A DNA stretch of 64,000 nt from an uncultured Pseudovibrio sp. (GTDB lineage Bacteria; Pseudomonadota; Alphaproteobacteria; Rhizobiales; Stappiaceae), in contig CANMBS010000024.1 of NCBI GenBank assembly GCA_947496145.1, positions 1 to 64,000 of the forward strand, read 5' to 3'. The notes beneath the pieces are model-generated. The model was not told the origin of the DNA. It did not search any database and worked only from the letters and a program-made list of their open reading frames with translations. Positions 33,980-45,183 of this stretch are shown piece by piece; the stretch's first letter is position 1; the number at the start of each line of letters is the position of its first letter. The position numbers and the translations under genes are program-made.

Positions 33980-36900
33980 CTAGCTCCTTTTGCCTTTCTT
34001 AGCAGGTGTATCCGTTGATGACTGCTTTTTCTTGCCGAATGCTGCTTTGAGCTTTTCGCCTGTTGTTTTCGGGAGTGCATCACGCAATTTTTTCTCAGCA
34101 GCTTTCATCGTAGAAATAGCTGCGCGGGCTTCTTCCAGCTGCCCTGCACGAATGTACTCACCCAGTTGCAGGACTGTAGCTTCAAATTCTTCTTTCAGCG
34201 GATAGAATTTTGCATTGAATTGCCCTATCTGATTGCTACCTTTGACCTTTTTTGCTTTATCTTTCAGCAGAACCAAAACCTCGCAGGCTTTGTAGGCCTG
34301 ATTTTCCAGTTGGAAGATTTCTTTCTTTCGCGCCTTCGCTTGCTTTTCTTCTTCACTCAGATGCTCATCAGAAGTTTCCAGCTCCTTAAGAGCGGCCTGT
34401 TCTGCTTCGTGTGCTTGCTGGCGGGCTTTCATTTCTGCCAGTTCGTCTTCAAAAGTTCCCTTCTTCTTCCTACCAAAAGCTGCCCTGGCTTTCTCCTTAA
34501 CTGTCTTTGGGAAGCCCTCTTCTATCTTTTGCACGGCGGCCTTGAGTTGGGGAATAATATCTCGGATTGGTTTTATGTCTTCCAGTCCAACCTGACGCTT
34601 AAAGCTCGCGATCAGGTCTGTCACTTCTTTACTATTCACCATGAAGGTATTGCGCTGTGCTTGTGTTTTCAGTGCGTCATAACGATCGTTGAGCGCAGCA
34701 AGGGCCTGACTGGCTGTGTCTATCACCTGCTGGAATCCCGCAAGTTCTTTCTTCGTTACGTCTGCTTGTGCGAGCGCATCATCCAGACTGTCGAAATAAA
34801 CGTCAACCTTGTTGTCAAGAAGCTCTTCACCCTTTGCGTCGTCATCCTTGTGATAAAAAGCAGAGGCATCGCGCAGGCAGCTGCGCAGATTTTCGATAAG
34901 CCCTTTGTAGAAGTTCTTTTCTCCCAGATCCACAAACCGGCCAGTATTTCCCGCATATTCCGCAATCACAGGTTCATAGGCTCTGATCCGCTCCATAAGA
35001 TCCGGTTTTGGATTAAGCTCAGCTTCAATCCGCTCAGCACCTTCAGCCTTTTCCATCTTGTCTTTAGCATCAAGGAACAGGTTCTGCATTTGCTCAAGAG
35101 CAGCATCGACTGCTTTGAGAGTTCCTTCAATCACATTGGGCTTCAGGTTGCCCAGTTCAATCAATCCAACATTGAAGATGTCAGCCTGTGATTGAGCAGT
35201 GTCAAGAATATCTTCATATGCGATCAGGTCCTGATCAACATCTTCATTCCTGTCAGCCCAGCTCTCAAGCTGCTGTAACTCTGCTTCCTTTTCCCGAAGC
35301 GCTTGCAAAAGCTCTTCTCTGCGGGCTGAAACGTATTTATCTGCGCCTTCCTTACCATCAGCAGAACTAAAGCCGAGCATAGTTTCCATAGAGCTGAGGG
35401 CCTGCTCAACTTCACCAATGAGATTGTAAGCTTCTGCTTTCTTTCTGGCATCAAGAACAGCTTGCTCTCCGGCCAGCAGGCTTGCGGCTTTTTCAACTTC
35501 CCGATTAAATTTCGCCAGAGCATTTGCTTTTTTTATGACTCTCCGGCTATGTCCTGCATAAGAACTTGCTGCACTCTTCAAATTTTTGAGGCGGAAACTT
35601 ACATCTGCCTCAACGGCTTGCACTTGACCTTTTGCATGATCAAATGCACTTTGAAGAGCGTTGGCGTGTTTACTCATCTGATCCAGTTCAGCAGAGGCTC
35701 TCGGACCGCTTTTATCGGCCAGCGCCAGATTCACGCGCGGTCGTGCTTTTTCCGCAAGAGCCGCCGCCTGATCAAAGGCAGAAAGGTCAACATCCCACCC
35801 CACAATCTCTGCCCGCCGTTGTTGCATCTTATCAACCTTCGCAGAGACTGCTTTTGCGTCTCTTTCAAGGTTGCCAAGCTGAGTTGCTCTTTTACTTTTG
35901 GCAGTGTTGTAAAGGTCGTGAAGCTGATTGAGGCTCGCTTTAATTGCAGACACATGGTCTTTTAGTTCTGTGCATTGTGCCTCGGTATCTTCACGCTCTG
36001 CACCTGCACATTTTTCGGCAGTTCCAATAGTCTGGATTGCGTCTTTAAAAACCTGCATAAACTCGGGATTATTAATCCCTTCGCAGACCGGACGCCAATT
36101 GGCATTAGCCGTGTTGAGTGCTGTTGCAAGTTTGGTTACATCATCAGAAAGCCGCGCCATGCGCTGAGCTGTCACATCACCATCCGTGTCCTGCTCAGCC
36201 TCCAGTATTTCAGCGGCCTCTGCCTCATTATGCCCTTCAGCAGCGAGAGCGATTTTTTTCATTCGGGTATGGGCTTCGCGGGCAGTCTCAATAGAACTGT
36301 CGATCTTTGGCAGTGCTTTTTTTACGTCGGAATCAAGCCATAACCTTGTAATGATATTTTCGGCTCCGGCCAATACGTTTAAGGCAAGAATGCGGGCTTC
36401 CTCAAATTCTGCAGCTTTCTTTTTATCCCACCCGGTCTTGTCCTGAGCACCTTCTGCTTCGACTTTCTGAGTAAGCGCGAAAACCTGATCAGAACGTTCG
36501 TGAAGGGCCGCTTCCTCGGCAAAAACATCATCAAGAAAGTCGACATCTTTCACCGCATGAGCGGCTTTGGAGACCATGCCATATTCCACATCATCGGCGC
36601 TGGCTTTCTTAGCCTTTTTTGCATTCTTCGGCTCATCGAAGCATTTTTCCATATTGGCGACAGCAGTGCGCATCTGGTCTATAGCGCTGATGGCGTCGTT
36701 TACACGGCTTTCACCAAGAAATGCATTGGCGTCCTGTGCCAGCGTTTCTACAATGCTCTGATAACTGAGGAGGTCAGAAAGCTGCTGCTCGTACTCAATT
36801 TTTTTGCGCTTCTTGTAAAATGCGGTTGCTTGCTTAAGCAGGTCCGCAACAGCTTGCATGTGTCCTTCCAGCTTTGACGCTGTGGAAATGCCCCGATCAA

Positions 36901-37306
36901 GTGCCGTTTGCATACCATCAACTGCGATACGGCCATTTTCCAGATTGTCGCGCGCGTCCTCCAGATTTCCACTTTTAGCAGCATCATCCGCAGCAAGGAG
37001 GTAGTCGTTGGCTTTTTGCTCCAGATTTTCAAAGATCCGAAGCTCTTCCCTGTTGACGATCTGATCTGCCTTCGATGTCAGATTGCCAAAATTATCAAAG
37101 GCTTTATCTACGGCCTGAATCAAACCGTCCGCTGTCTCCAGATTCTCTGGCTCGGCTTCAACCTGCGCGGTGTCATCGTCCTCCGCCTGATTGGGGTCGA
37201 TACTGCACAGCTGCAAAACCGCATCGATCCAGGCATCATGCTGGCTGGGTTGGGATTGACCACCAGTGTTTTCATTTGAACCTGAAGGGGTGTCGGAACC
37301 AGCCAT
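33980..37306 (-). CDS. 1108-residue helical repeat protein of unknown function
   Basis: A giant acidic/basic protein, nearly all alpha helix and coiled coil, without signal peptide or membrane segment. I recognise no family. Helical hairpins of similar design recur (for example DAISAIDQMRTAVANMEKCF, IIPQLKAAVQKIEEGFPKT, ARAAISTMKAAEKKLRDALP). The end of two units is nearly identical: FPKTVKEKARAAFGRKKK (about 932-949) and LPKTTGEKLKAAFGKKK (about 1078-1094), 146 residues apart. The first 60 residues are Ser/Gln/Asp-rich and disordered; the last 15 are basic. The ATG at 37306 has GAGG upstream; the frame reaches 37399. It could be a cytoskeletal, scaffold or secreted protein; nothing decides. 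Confidence 0.85.
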   Translation of the reverse strand: MAGSDTPSGSNENTGGQSQPSQHDAWIDAVLQLCSIDPNQAEDDDTAQVEAEPENLETADGLIQAVDKAFDNFGNLTSKADQIVNREELRIFENLEQKANDYLLAADDAAKSGNLEDARDNLENGRIAVDGMQTALDRGISTASKLEGHMQAVADLLKQATAFYKKRKKIEYEQQLSDLLSYQSIVETLAQDANAFLGESRVNDAISAIDQMRTAVANMEKCFDEPKNAKKAKKASADDVEYGMVSKAAHAVKDVDFLDDVFAEEAALHERSDQVFALTQKVEAEGAQDKTGWDKKKAAEFEEARILALNVLAGAENIITRLWLDSDVKKALPKIDSSIETAREAHTRMKKIALAAEGHNEAEAAEILEAEQDTDGDVTAQRMARLSDDVTKLATALNTANANWRPVCEGINNPEFMQVFKDAIQTIGTAEKCAGAEREDTEAQCTELKDHVSAIKASLNQLHDLYNTAKSKRATQLGNLERDAKAVSAKVDKMQQRRAEIVGWDVDLSAFDQAAALAEKARPRVNLALADKSGPRASAELDQMSKHANALQSAFDHAKGQVQAVEADVSFRLKNLKSAASSYAGHSRRVIKKANALAKFNREVEKAASLLAGEQAVLDARKKAEAYNLIGEVEQALSSMETMLGFSSADGKEGADKYVSARREELLQALREKEAELQQLESWADRNEDVDQDLIAYEDILDTAQSQADIFNVGLIELGNLKPNVIEGTLKAVDAALEQMQNLFLDAKDKMEKAEGAERIEAELNPKPDLMERIRAYEPVIAEYAGNTGRFVDLGEKNFYKGLIENLRSCLRDASAFYHKDDDAKGEELLDNKVDVYFDSLDDALAQADVTKKELAGFQQVIDTASQALAALNDRYDALKTQAQRNTFMVNSKEVTDLIASFKRQVGLEDIKPIRDIIPQLKAAVQKIEEGFPKTVKEKARAAFGRKKKGTFEDELAEMKARQQAHEAEQAALKELETSDEHLSEEEKQAKARKKEIFQLENQAYKACEVLVLLKDKAKKVKGSNQIGQFNAKFYPLKEEFEATVLQLGEYIRAGQLEEARAAISTMKAAEKKLRDALPKTTGEKLKAAFGKKKQSSTDTPAKKGKRS

Positions 37307-37645
37307 ATCGGACCTCTTGGCGCGTAAAAGCAATGTGCGCGTCAAACCAACAGGCCGATTGCTTTTTAGTTTTCTTCCAATGCGCCCAACAAAAGTCACT
37401 ATGAACCTGAAAGGAGCGCTTTAAATTACACCCTGCGAATTACCACTTCGGCCATGAAATAGTGTTGCGTCAATAAGGGTTAATCGAAGAAAAATCTAAT
37501 AAATCCTGAGCTTCAGCTCTGCTACGCAAGGTTTGATTTAACAATACGTCGGGTGCACCACTCTATGGTGAAATAATTTCCGCCACTTCCTCCGGGGCAT
37601 GTTAAGGTTGCAGCTTTGATTATGCAGGTGTGACGCAGGGTAACC

Positions 37646-37818
37646 TTGTCCTATGAAACCATCCGCAAATGGGGGATCAAGTTTGATCCGGCTTACACTC
37701 GTCAATTACGACGCAATCTCTTCGTTCCGCCTCACCATCAACGTTCCGCAATTGACATTCACCTCCACCGCCTCAACGGGCTTGTTCAATGGAAGCAGGC
37801 GGCAATGATCAACGCCTG
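37646..37818 (+). pseudogene. IS6-family transposase relic
   Basis: The frame reads LSYETIRKWGIKFDPAY, TRQLRRN and, after decay, LHRLNGLVQWKQAA before a stop. This resembles the IS6/IS26 block (SYETVRRWCLKFG..YARRLRR...WHLDEVFVKINGVQHYLWRAVD). The catalytic Asp region is lost. Bases 37400-37645 and 37819-37969 hold nothing else I can name. Confidence 0.7.
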
Positions 37819-37969
37819 AATTGTGCCTGCTGGGAGGCTTTTGTGACTAGATTCAGGTTAAATTGATAGCGCCCTTGCTTAAAAACCTTGTAAAGCCCGC
37901 TCCCTGAAGGGTTGGGCCCGCTTTTTACTGAAAAAGTCGCTCACGAGACTAACGCTTCTTGATAGATTG

Positions 37970-38002
37970 CTGCCCCTGCCAGCAGGAAACTGACAGGGGC
38001 AG
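37970..38002 (-). terminator. Strong hairpin after katG
   Basis: CTGCCCCTGCCAG (37970-37982) and CTGACAGGGGCAG (37990-38002) pair over 13 positions with one mismatch on this strand (a G-U pair in the katG transcript) and a seven-base loop, directly downstream of the katG stop. There is no good T-run on the minus strand, so termination may be incomplete. Confidence 0.55.
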
Positions 38003-38008
38003 GTTTGT

Positions 38009-40303
<2,295 letters not shown>

Positions 40304-40439
40304 TTAAGTGAAATTGCATTTTCTGGTTGTTTCGATAAGAAAAACTTATCACATGTATTTTGATATATAAAACAATAAGTTGAGTAGTTCTGTTGAAAGC
40401 GGTGGGGTGTCGTGCAGGACACGACGCCTCTGCATCGAC

Positions 40440-40928
40440 TTACGCGGGCTTTTCAATCCAGGCCAGAAGATCGGATACATTCGGCTCTACGAACTCAGCC
40501 AGACCGCCTGAAAACTCATTGAAGGCCTCTACATTGAGCTGGTTGGTCCCGACGATGACAGCAGCATCATTTTCCAGTGCCTTTGCGATAAGATCGCGAA
40601 AGCCAGTTCCATTTGCTTCCTGTTCACCGAATTTATTCAGGATAAAAACGTCAAAGGGATGTTCGATACGCTGTGCCACTTCGCCCGCAGCCCGTGCCAA
40701 AGCGGATGTGTCTAACCGGCAACCGGATGCTTCTTTACCGAGTGACTGGGTAATGGAGATTTCAGGGCCGTCAGGCAACACTTGCACTTCCATGTCACAG
40801 CGGTGACGGTCAGTACTCACCGTGTCAGCCTGCACTATACCGCAGACCCGGACACCAGCTTTCTGAAGCTTTTTGGAAAGCTCAGTGAGCACAAGTTTTC
40901 CTTGGGGGAGCGTGTATGCAATTTTCAT
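40440..40928 (-). CDS. DUF2478 protein
   Basis: A 162-residue cytoplasmic protein of the DUF2478 family, a P-loop-NTPase-like fold often found beside molybdate or NitT-type ABC genes. The block QSLGKEASGCRLDTSALARAAG is characteristic; DVFILNKFGEQEANGTGFRD resembles the family's Walker B-like region. The P-loop itself is not evident (IAYTLPQGKLV). Function is unknown. It is divergent from the ABC-nnrS operon and shares its 324-base promoter region. Confidence 0.8.
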   Translation of the reverse strand: MKIAYTLPQGKLVLTELSKKLQKAGVRVCGIVQADTVSTDRHRCDMEVQVLPDGPEISITQSLGKEASGCRLDTSALARAAGEVAQRIEHPFDVFILNKFGEQEANGTGFRDLIAKALENDAAVIVGTNQLNVEAFNEFSGGLAEFVEPNVSDLLAWIEKPA

Positions 40929-41251
40929 TGAGTATATCCTAAGCTCTCTGTTTTCCTGATATGTAAAAGCACGCTAGGGAACCTGCAACGAGTGATAGTG
41001 AAACAGCCTTGAGTTAATCCTGCGGCGAATGCGCACAAGCATTTCTCGGCCGATTACTGCTGAATACTGATCACACGAACAAACTCCCTTGAATTGCAGG
41101 TTACTCTCATCTCAGGGTCTATAAATATGAGTTATATTCTCATGTTATTGACATTCATCAAATAAGGCGCGTTCATATCGTGATCTATAGTTGTTGCAAT
41201 TCATTCGCATTTGCGAATTTCTGTTCCTCTTCTATTTTGTGGACGCCTGCA
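40929..41251. other. Divergent promoter region, DUF2478 gene and ABC-nnrS operon
   Basis: About 320 bases with the FNR-type box listed separately. No further gene or repeat seen. The gap between katG and the DUF2478 end (40187-40439) is also empty. Confidence 0.5.
41148..41161 (+). promoter_or_regulatory. FNR/NnrR-type box before the ABC-nnrS operon
   Basis: TTGACATTCATCAA fits TTGA-N6-TCAA of the FNR/Dnr/NnrR family. It lies about 90 bases before the binding-protein ATG at 41252 and resembles the box before the heme d1 operon. Control by low oxygen or nitric oxide is inferred. Confidence 0.65.
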
Positions 41252-42241
41252 ATGATCACACGTCGTTCTTTTTTGAAAGACACTGCCGGTTTTGCGGCAG
41301 CAGCTTCCCTCGGTTCCACTTTGCCCGTCATAGCGCAGGCGGCAGTTTCAGGCCTTTCGCTTTACGGGCCTCCGGTGGGGCCATCTGTTGTCTTATCTTA
41401 CATTGCAAACAAAGGTCTGCTCTCCGATCATGCACAGTCCGTAAAGTTTGATGTTTATAAATCACCGGACGTGTTGCGGGCTGGTTTTCTCTCCGGCGAC
41501 TGGAAACTGGCAGGTACGCCATCATATGTTGCTGCAAATCTTGCCAATAAAGGACTGCCTGTCAAACTGCTTAACATCATGACATGGGGCATGCTGTACG
41601 TGCTCAGTTATGATGAAACCGTAAAATCTCCGGCAGACCTTGCGGGTGAGAAGATTGGTATGTTCTTTAGAAACGACATGCCTGATCTGGTATTTGGTCG
41701 CGTCATGCAGCAAAACGGCCTGACAGAGGGAAAGGATTACACCTTACATTATGTCAGCACCCCGTTTGAGGCACTGCAACTGCTTTTATCTGGCCGCATC
41801 AAGCATTGCGTTCTGCCCGAACCTGCCGCGACAGCGGGCATGGTCAAAGGCAAGAAGCTGGGCAAGTCTATTCACCGGTCTATCGATCTTGCGCGAGAAT
41901 GGAGCAGTGTAACCGGAGGTCAAGGCCGCTTCCCTATGGCCGGGATGATGGTGCACGAGGAGCTGCTCAACGCTCAGCCAGATCTGATTGAAGGCTTCCA
42001 TCAAGCTTGTATTACTGGCACCAGCTGGGTGAAGTCCAATCCCAAAGAGGCTGCCGCTGTGGCAGCTGAAAACATCACACTTCCAGCCCCGGTCATTGCC
42101 AAATCCATTCCACACACGCACCTGACAGCGGAACGGGCGAAAGACATTCAGGCTGAACTGGAGCAGTTTTACTCCATTCTGGCGGAAAAGAACCCCTCCA
42201 TCATTGGCGGCAAACTGCCCGCACCAGACTTCTACCTGTAA
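41252..42241 (+). CDS. NitT/TauT-type ABC substrate-binding protein
   Basis: A 329-residue periplasmic protein. The N-terminus MITRRSFLKDTAGFAAAAS has a twin-arginine (Tat) signal. The rest (YKSPDVLRAGFLSGDWKLAG, NLANKGLPVKLLNI, SPADLAGEKIGMFFRND) is the NMT1/THI5 or SsuA-type fold that binds nitrate, sulfonates, thiamine precursors or similar. Tat export could mean a folded or metal-bound state. I use the ATG at 41252 because it restores the signal; the frame extends to 41180. First gene of the operon. Confidence 0.85.
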   Translation: MITRRSFLKDTAGFAAAASLGSTLPVIAQAAVSGLSLYGPPVGPSVVLSYIANKGLLSDHAQSVKFDVYKSPDVLRAGFLSGDWKLAGTPSYVAANLANKGLPVKLLNIMTWGMLYVLSYDETVKSPADLAGEKIGMFFRNDMPDLVFGRVMQQNGLTEGKDYTLHYVSTPFEALQLLLSGRIKHCVLPEPAATAGMVKGKKLGKSIHRSIDLAREWSSVTGGQGRFPMAGMMVHEELLNAQPDLIEGFHQACITGTSWVKSNPKEAAAVAAENITLPAPVIAKSIPHTHLTAERAKDIQAELEQFYSILAEKNPSIIGGKLPAPDFYL

Positions 42242-42248
42242 TCAAGCA

Positions 42249-42294
42249 GGCTCAGCAGGCGGCAAAAGGTTACGGTCAACCTGTCTGCTGAGCC
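42249..42294 (+). other. Intercistronic hairpin after the binding-protein gene
   Basis: GGCTCAGCAG (42249-42258) and CTGCTGAGCC (42285-42294) form a perfect ten-base stem over a 26-base loop, just after the stop codon and 25 bases before the permease ATG. Without a T-run it looks like an mRNA-protecting stem, as in the other binding-protein operon in this window. Confidence 0.6.
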
Positions 42295-42319
42295 AACCCG
42301 AAGAATGAGAGGATCACAA

Positions 42320-43102
42320 ATGATCCACCAAATGCTAGCCAGACTTGCGCATCGGCTATGGAGTGGATGGGGCACGCTTGCGGGCGTCTTCCTTATCTTT
42401 GCTCTCTGGCAGATTGGCTTTGAGGCCTTCGGTGCCCTTGTCCTGCCCGCACCCGCTGAGGCTCTGGGCCGACTGGTTGACCTTATCGCGTTGCCTTCCG
42501 GGATGGAATATATACTGATAACCGCCAAACGTGCCTTTACCGGATTTCTTCTTGCCAGCGCTCTCGGCATTTCACTTGGCTTAATTGCTGGCTGGTCCAA
42601 TACCCTGTCACTCCTGTGTAAGCCCTTTATCACAGTTGCTTTAGGTGTGCCGCCCATTGCATGGATTGTGCTGGCCCTTTTGTGGTTTGGAGGAGATGAC
42701 GGAACGCCTGTTTTCACTGTCTTTATCTCCACATTGCCGCTTATTTTCGCCGGATCTTTACAAGGCGTGCGCATGCGCGAAGCAGAGCTGGATGAGATGG
42801 CGCAGAGTTTTCGCGTGCCACTTTTTCAGCGGTTCTGGCAGGTGCAGGCACCTCAGATCATTTCTTATCTGTTTCCGGCCTGGGCAACTGCATTCGGACT
42901 AAGCTGGAAGGTCGTTGTCATGGCAGAGCTGCTTTCCAGTACCAGAGGCATTGGTGCAGGTCTTGCTGAAGCTCGCGTTAACATTGACACCGCTTCCACC
43001 ATGGCCTGGATTACGGTGATTGTGGCTGTACTGCTTGTTATTGATGGGGTGTTGCTCAATCCCTTGAAAGAGCGCGTGGAAGGGTGGAAGCATGTTGAGT
43101 GA
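42320..43102 (+). CDS. NitT/TauT-type ABC permease
   Basis: A 260-residue permease with about six helices. LPAPAEALGRLVDLI, ALGISLGLIAGWSN, VPPIAWIVLALLWFG and the coupling loop (ELDEMAQSFRVPLFQRFW) are typical of SsuC/TauC/NrtB. AGAGGA stands eight bases before the ATG at 42320; the frame also starts at 42305. Overlaps the ATPase gene by 11 bases. Confidence 0.88.
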   Translation: MIHQMLARLAHRLWSGWGTLAGVFLIFALWQIGFEAFGALVLPAPAEALGRLVDLIALPSGMEYILITAKRAFTGFLLASALGISLGLIAGWSNTLSLLCKPFITVALGVPPIAWIVLALLWFGGDDGTPVFTVFISTLPLIFAGSLQGVRMREAELDEMAQSFRVPLFQRFWQVQAPQIISYLFPAWATAFGLSWKVVVMAELLSSTRGIGAGLAEARVNIDTASTMAWITVIVAVLLVIDGVLLNPLKERVEGWKHVE

Positions 43103-43904
43103 AAAGACACCCAGCCTTACCGTGGTCCCGATGCCTGAAGAACAAGCGCCTCCCCCCATTCTATCGGTGGAGGTAGAGGATCACCGCTACCATCCTTTGA
43201 CGCAGACACTCGCACCTTGCGCTTTGGAGTTGAAGAAGGGCGAAATCGTCAGCATCATCGGACCGTCTGGCTGTGGGAAGTCAACTTTTTTGCGTATTGC
43301 TGCCGGACTGATTGAGCCAAGTTACGGAACCCTTTCCAACGCCTTGAATAAAACTGCCATCCTGTTTCAGGAGCATCGGTTGCTTCCTTGGAAATCCCTG
43401 CTAAACAACATTAGTTTTGGGCTTCTGGGGCAAAAAATCTCAAAATTTCAAAGGATAAAGAAGGCCAGAGCTGTTGCTTACACCATGGGATTTACGGAGG
43501 ACGATCTGATCAAGTTCCCCTCTGAGCTTTCTGGCGGTATGCGCCAGCGGGGCGCACTTGCCAGAGCTCTGGCGCTTGAACCCGACCTGCTGTTTTTAGA
43601 TGAACCATTCAGTGCACTTGATATCGGGCGACGCCGGGAGCTTTACAGGCTCGTTCTGAAGGAAGTCGAAACAAGGCAAAGTTCTGTTTTGATGGTAACT
43701 CATGATGTTACCGAGGCATTGGCCCTGAGTGACCGAGTTTTGATCATGGCCCCTGATCCGGGTCATTTTGTGAAAGATTATGTGGTGCCGCTACCACGAT
43801 CTGAGCGCACGCGCAGAAACCTTCTGGAACTGGAAGCCGACCTGATGGCAGAAGAACAGATTGCCTCTCTGTTTAACCTGAATGACTGGGAGCGCATCCT
43901 GTGA
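43092..43904 (+). CDS. NitT/TauT-type ABC ATP-binding protein
   Basis: A 270-residue ATPase: Walker A GPSGCGKST, Q-loop FQEHRLLPW (the LLPW block marks this group), signature LSGGMRQR, Walker B LLFLDEPFSALD, H-loop VTHDVTEA. Its stop overlaps the GTG of nnrS (GTGA at 43901-43904), tying the importer to NnrS. Confidence 0.9.
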   Translation: MLSEKTPSLTVVPMPEEQAPPPILSVEVEDHRYHPLTQTLAPCALELKKGEIVSIIGPSGCGKSTFLRIAAGLIEPSYGTLSNALNKTAILFQEHRLLPWKSLLNNISFGLLGQKISKFQRIKKARAVAYTMGFTEDDLIKFPSELSGGMRQRGALARALALEPDLLFLDEPFSALDIGRRRELYRLVLKEVETRQSSVLMVTHDVTEALALSDRVLIMAPDPGHFVKDYVVPLPRSERTRRNLLELEADLMAEEQIASLFNLNDWERIL

Positions 43905-45085
43905 GTGATCTTGCCGAACTGCGCAAAACCCCCATGTCCTTTTTTGATGCTCCAGTGTTTTCCGAGGGCTTTCGAGTTTTCTTTCCGCTGACAGCCCTTT
44001 ATGCAGCTCTCTCAATCATCCTCTGGGGACTGGTTCTTTCTGGTGTAATGACATTGCCAATGAACGTGGACCCGGTATTCTTTCATCAGTACGAGCTGTT
44101 CTTCGGCTTTTTGACAGCGGCGATGGCGGGTTTTCTGACAACTGCTGTACCCTCGTGGACCAGTACACCACGAATAGACAGGATTGGTTTGGCTGCGCTC
44201 GGTATGCTCTGGCTGGCAGGACGTCTGGTGTTCTGGGCGGGTGAGATCATACCTCCAACACTTATCTTTGGGGTGCAACTGTTATTTCCATTAGTGTTAC
44301 TCGCTATTCTTGCGCCGCGCATGTGGCAGGCAAAATCAAAACATCTTCTCTGGCCTGTTTCACTCCTCACGCTGGCGCAGGCAGTTTGTGCCTGGGAGTT
44401 CATCATGTATGGCGTGCTGATTGATGGCCTTGCCCTTGCTGAAGGCGCGTTTGCAATCATGGTCTTAACCGCTCTTGCTCCGATCTCCATGGTGATCGTC
44501 AATGATGCACTTTCAAGCCGGGAAGATGGTACACGTTTCATCGCAAGGCCGCCTTTCCGCCGCGCCGCAATCCTTTGTATTTCGGCACTTACACTGGCGA
44601 GGGTTCTTGGTGGCTCGGAAGCATTGCAGGGCTGGCTGGCGCTTGCTGCTGCCTGCTCTGTGTTGAACATCCTGAGAGACTGGCACATAGCTGATGCGCT
44701 GCGCACGCCATTTTCGAAAAGCCTTTATGCGCTTTATTGGTTCATCGCGGCTGGCTTTGCGCTTCAGGCTGGCGGATTGCTGGAGTTTGCACCTGCTGAA
44801 GCGCTGGTATCAGGAGAGCACATGATTTTCATAGGCGGATTTTCTCTGGCAACGCTCATGGTGCTTATAATCGCAGGTTTGCGCCATTCAGGCCGTCAGC
44901 TGAACCTGTGCCCGCTTCTGGCTGGTGCGATTATCTGCATGATACTGGCAGTGCTTACTCGCGCATTCGGCCCACTGTTTCTTGTGGAAGTGGATGCCAT
45001 GCCATTTGCATGGGGCTTCTTTGCAGTTTCGTTTCTGCTGTACCTGATCCGCTTTATCCCAATTGTGTTTCAGGAAAATGCTTAG
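43901..45085 (+). CDS. nnrS: NnrS-family membrane protein
   Basis: A 394-residue protein with about twelve membrane helices. FFHQYELFFGFLTAAMAGFL near the N-terminus, AVPSWTSTPRI and GEHMIFIGGFSLATLMVL are NnrS blocks with conserved His. NnrS is a heme- and copper-binding membrane protein that counters nitric-oxide stress in denitrifiers and pathogens. It is usually under NnrR/Dnr control; the box at 41148 fits. The coupling to a NitT-type importer is common in this family, but the imported compound is unknown. Confidence 0.9.
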   Translation: MSDLAELRKTPMSFFDAPVFSEGFRVFFPLTALYAALSIILWGLVLSGVMTLPMNVDPVFFHQYELFFGFLTAAMAGFLTTAVPSWTSTPRIDRIGLAALGMLWLAGRLVFWAGEIIPPTLIFGVQLLFPLVLLAILAPRMWQAKSKHLLWPVSLLTLAQAVCAWEFIMYGVLIDGLALAEGAFAIMVLTALAPISMVIVNDALSSREDGTRFIARPPFRRAAILCISALTLARVLGGSEALQGWLALAAACSVLNILRDWHIADALRTPFSKSLYALYWFIAAGFALQAGGLLEFAPAEALVSGEHMIFIGGFSLATLMVLIIAGLRHSGRQLNLCPLLAGAIICMILAVLTRAFGPLFLVEVDAMPFAWGFFAVSFLLYLIRFIPIVFQENA

Positions 45086-45143
45086 GGCCAAAATCTTGTA
45101 AAAGACCCGGAGCAGAACTTACCCCGGGCATTCAGTTCTGGAG

Positions 45144-45178
45144 GCATCTGGCGCACGCTGTGAACCAGATGCAAGTTT
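45144..45178. terminator. Shared terminator between nnrS and the sugar ABC operon
   Basis: GCATCTGG (45144-45151) and CCAGATGC (45165-45172) form a perfect eight-base stem, followed on the plus strand by AAGTTTT. It lies between two convergent operons (45085 and 45184). Confidence 0.55.
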
Positions 45179-45183
45179 TGTAT

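Noticed and set aside
37860-37925. Terminator-like run (cccgctccctgaagggttgggcccgcttttt)
   Set aside because: The GC-rich part does not fold into a proper stem before the T-run, and no plus-strand gene ends there.
40409-40425. Short hairpin GTCGTG/CACGAC after the DUF2478 gene
   Set aside because: Only six base pairs and no T-run on the minus strand; too weak to call a terminator.
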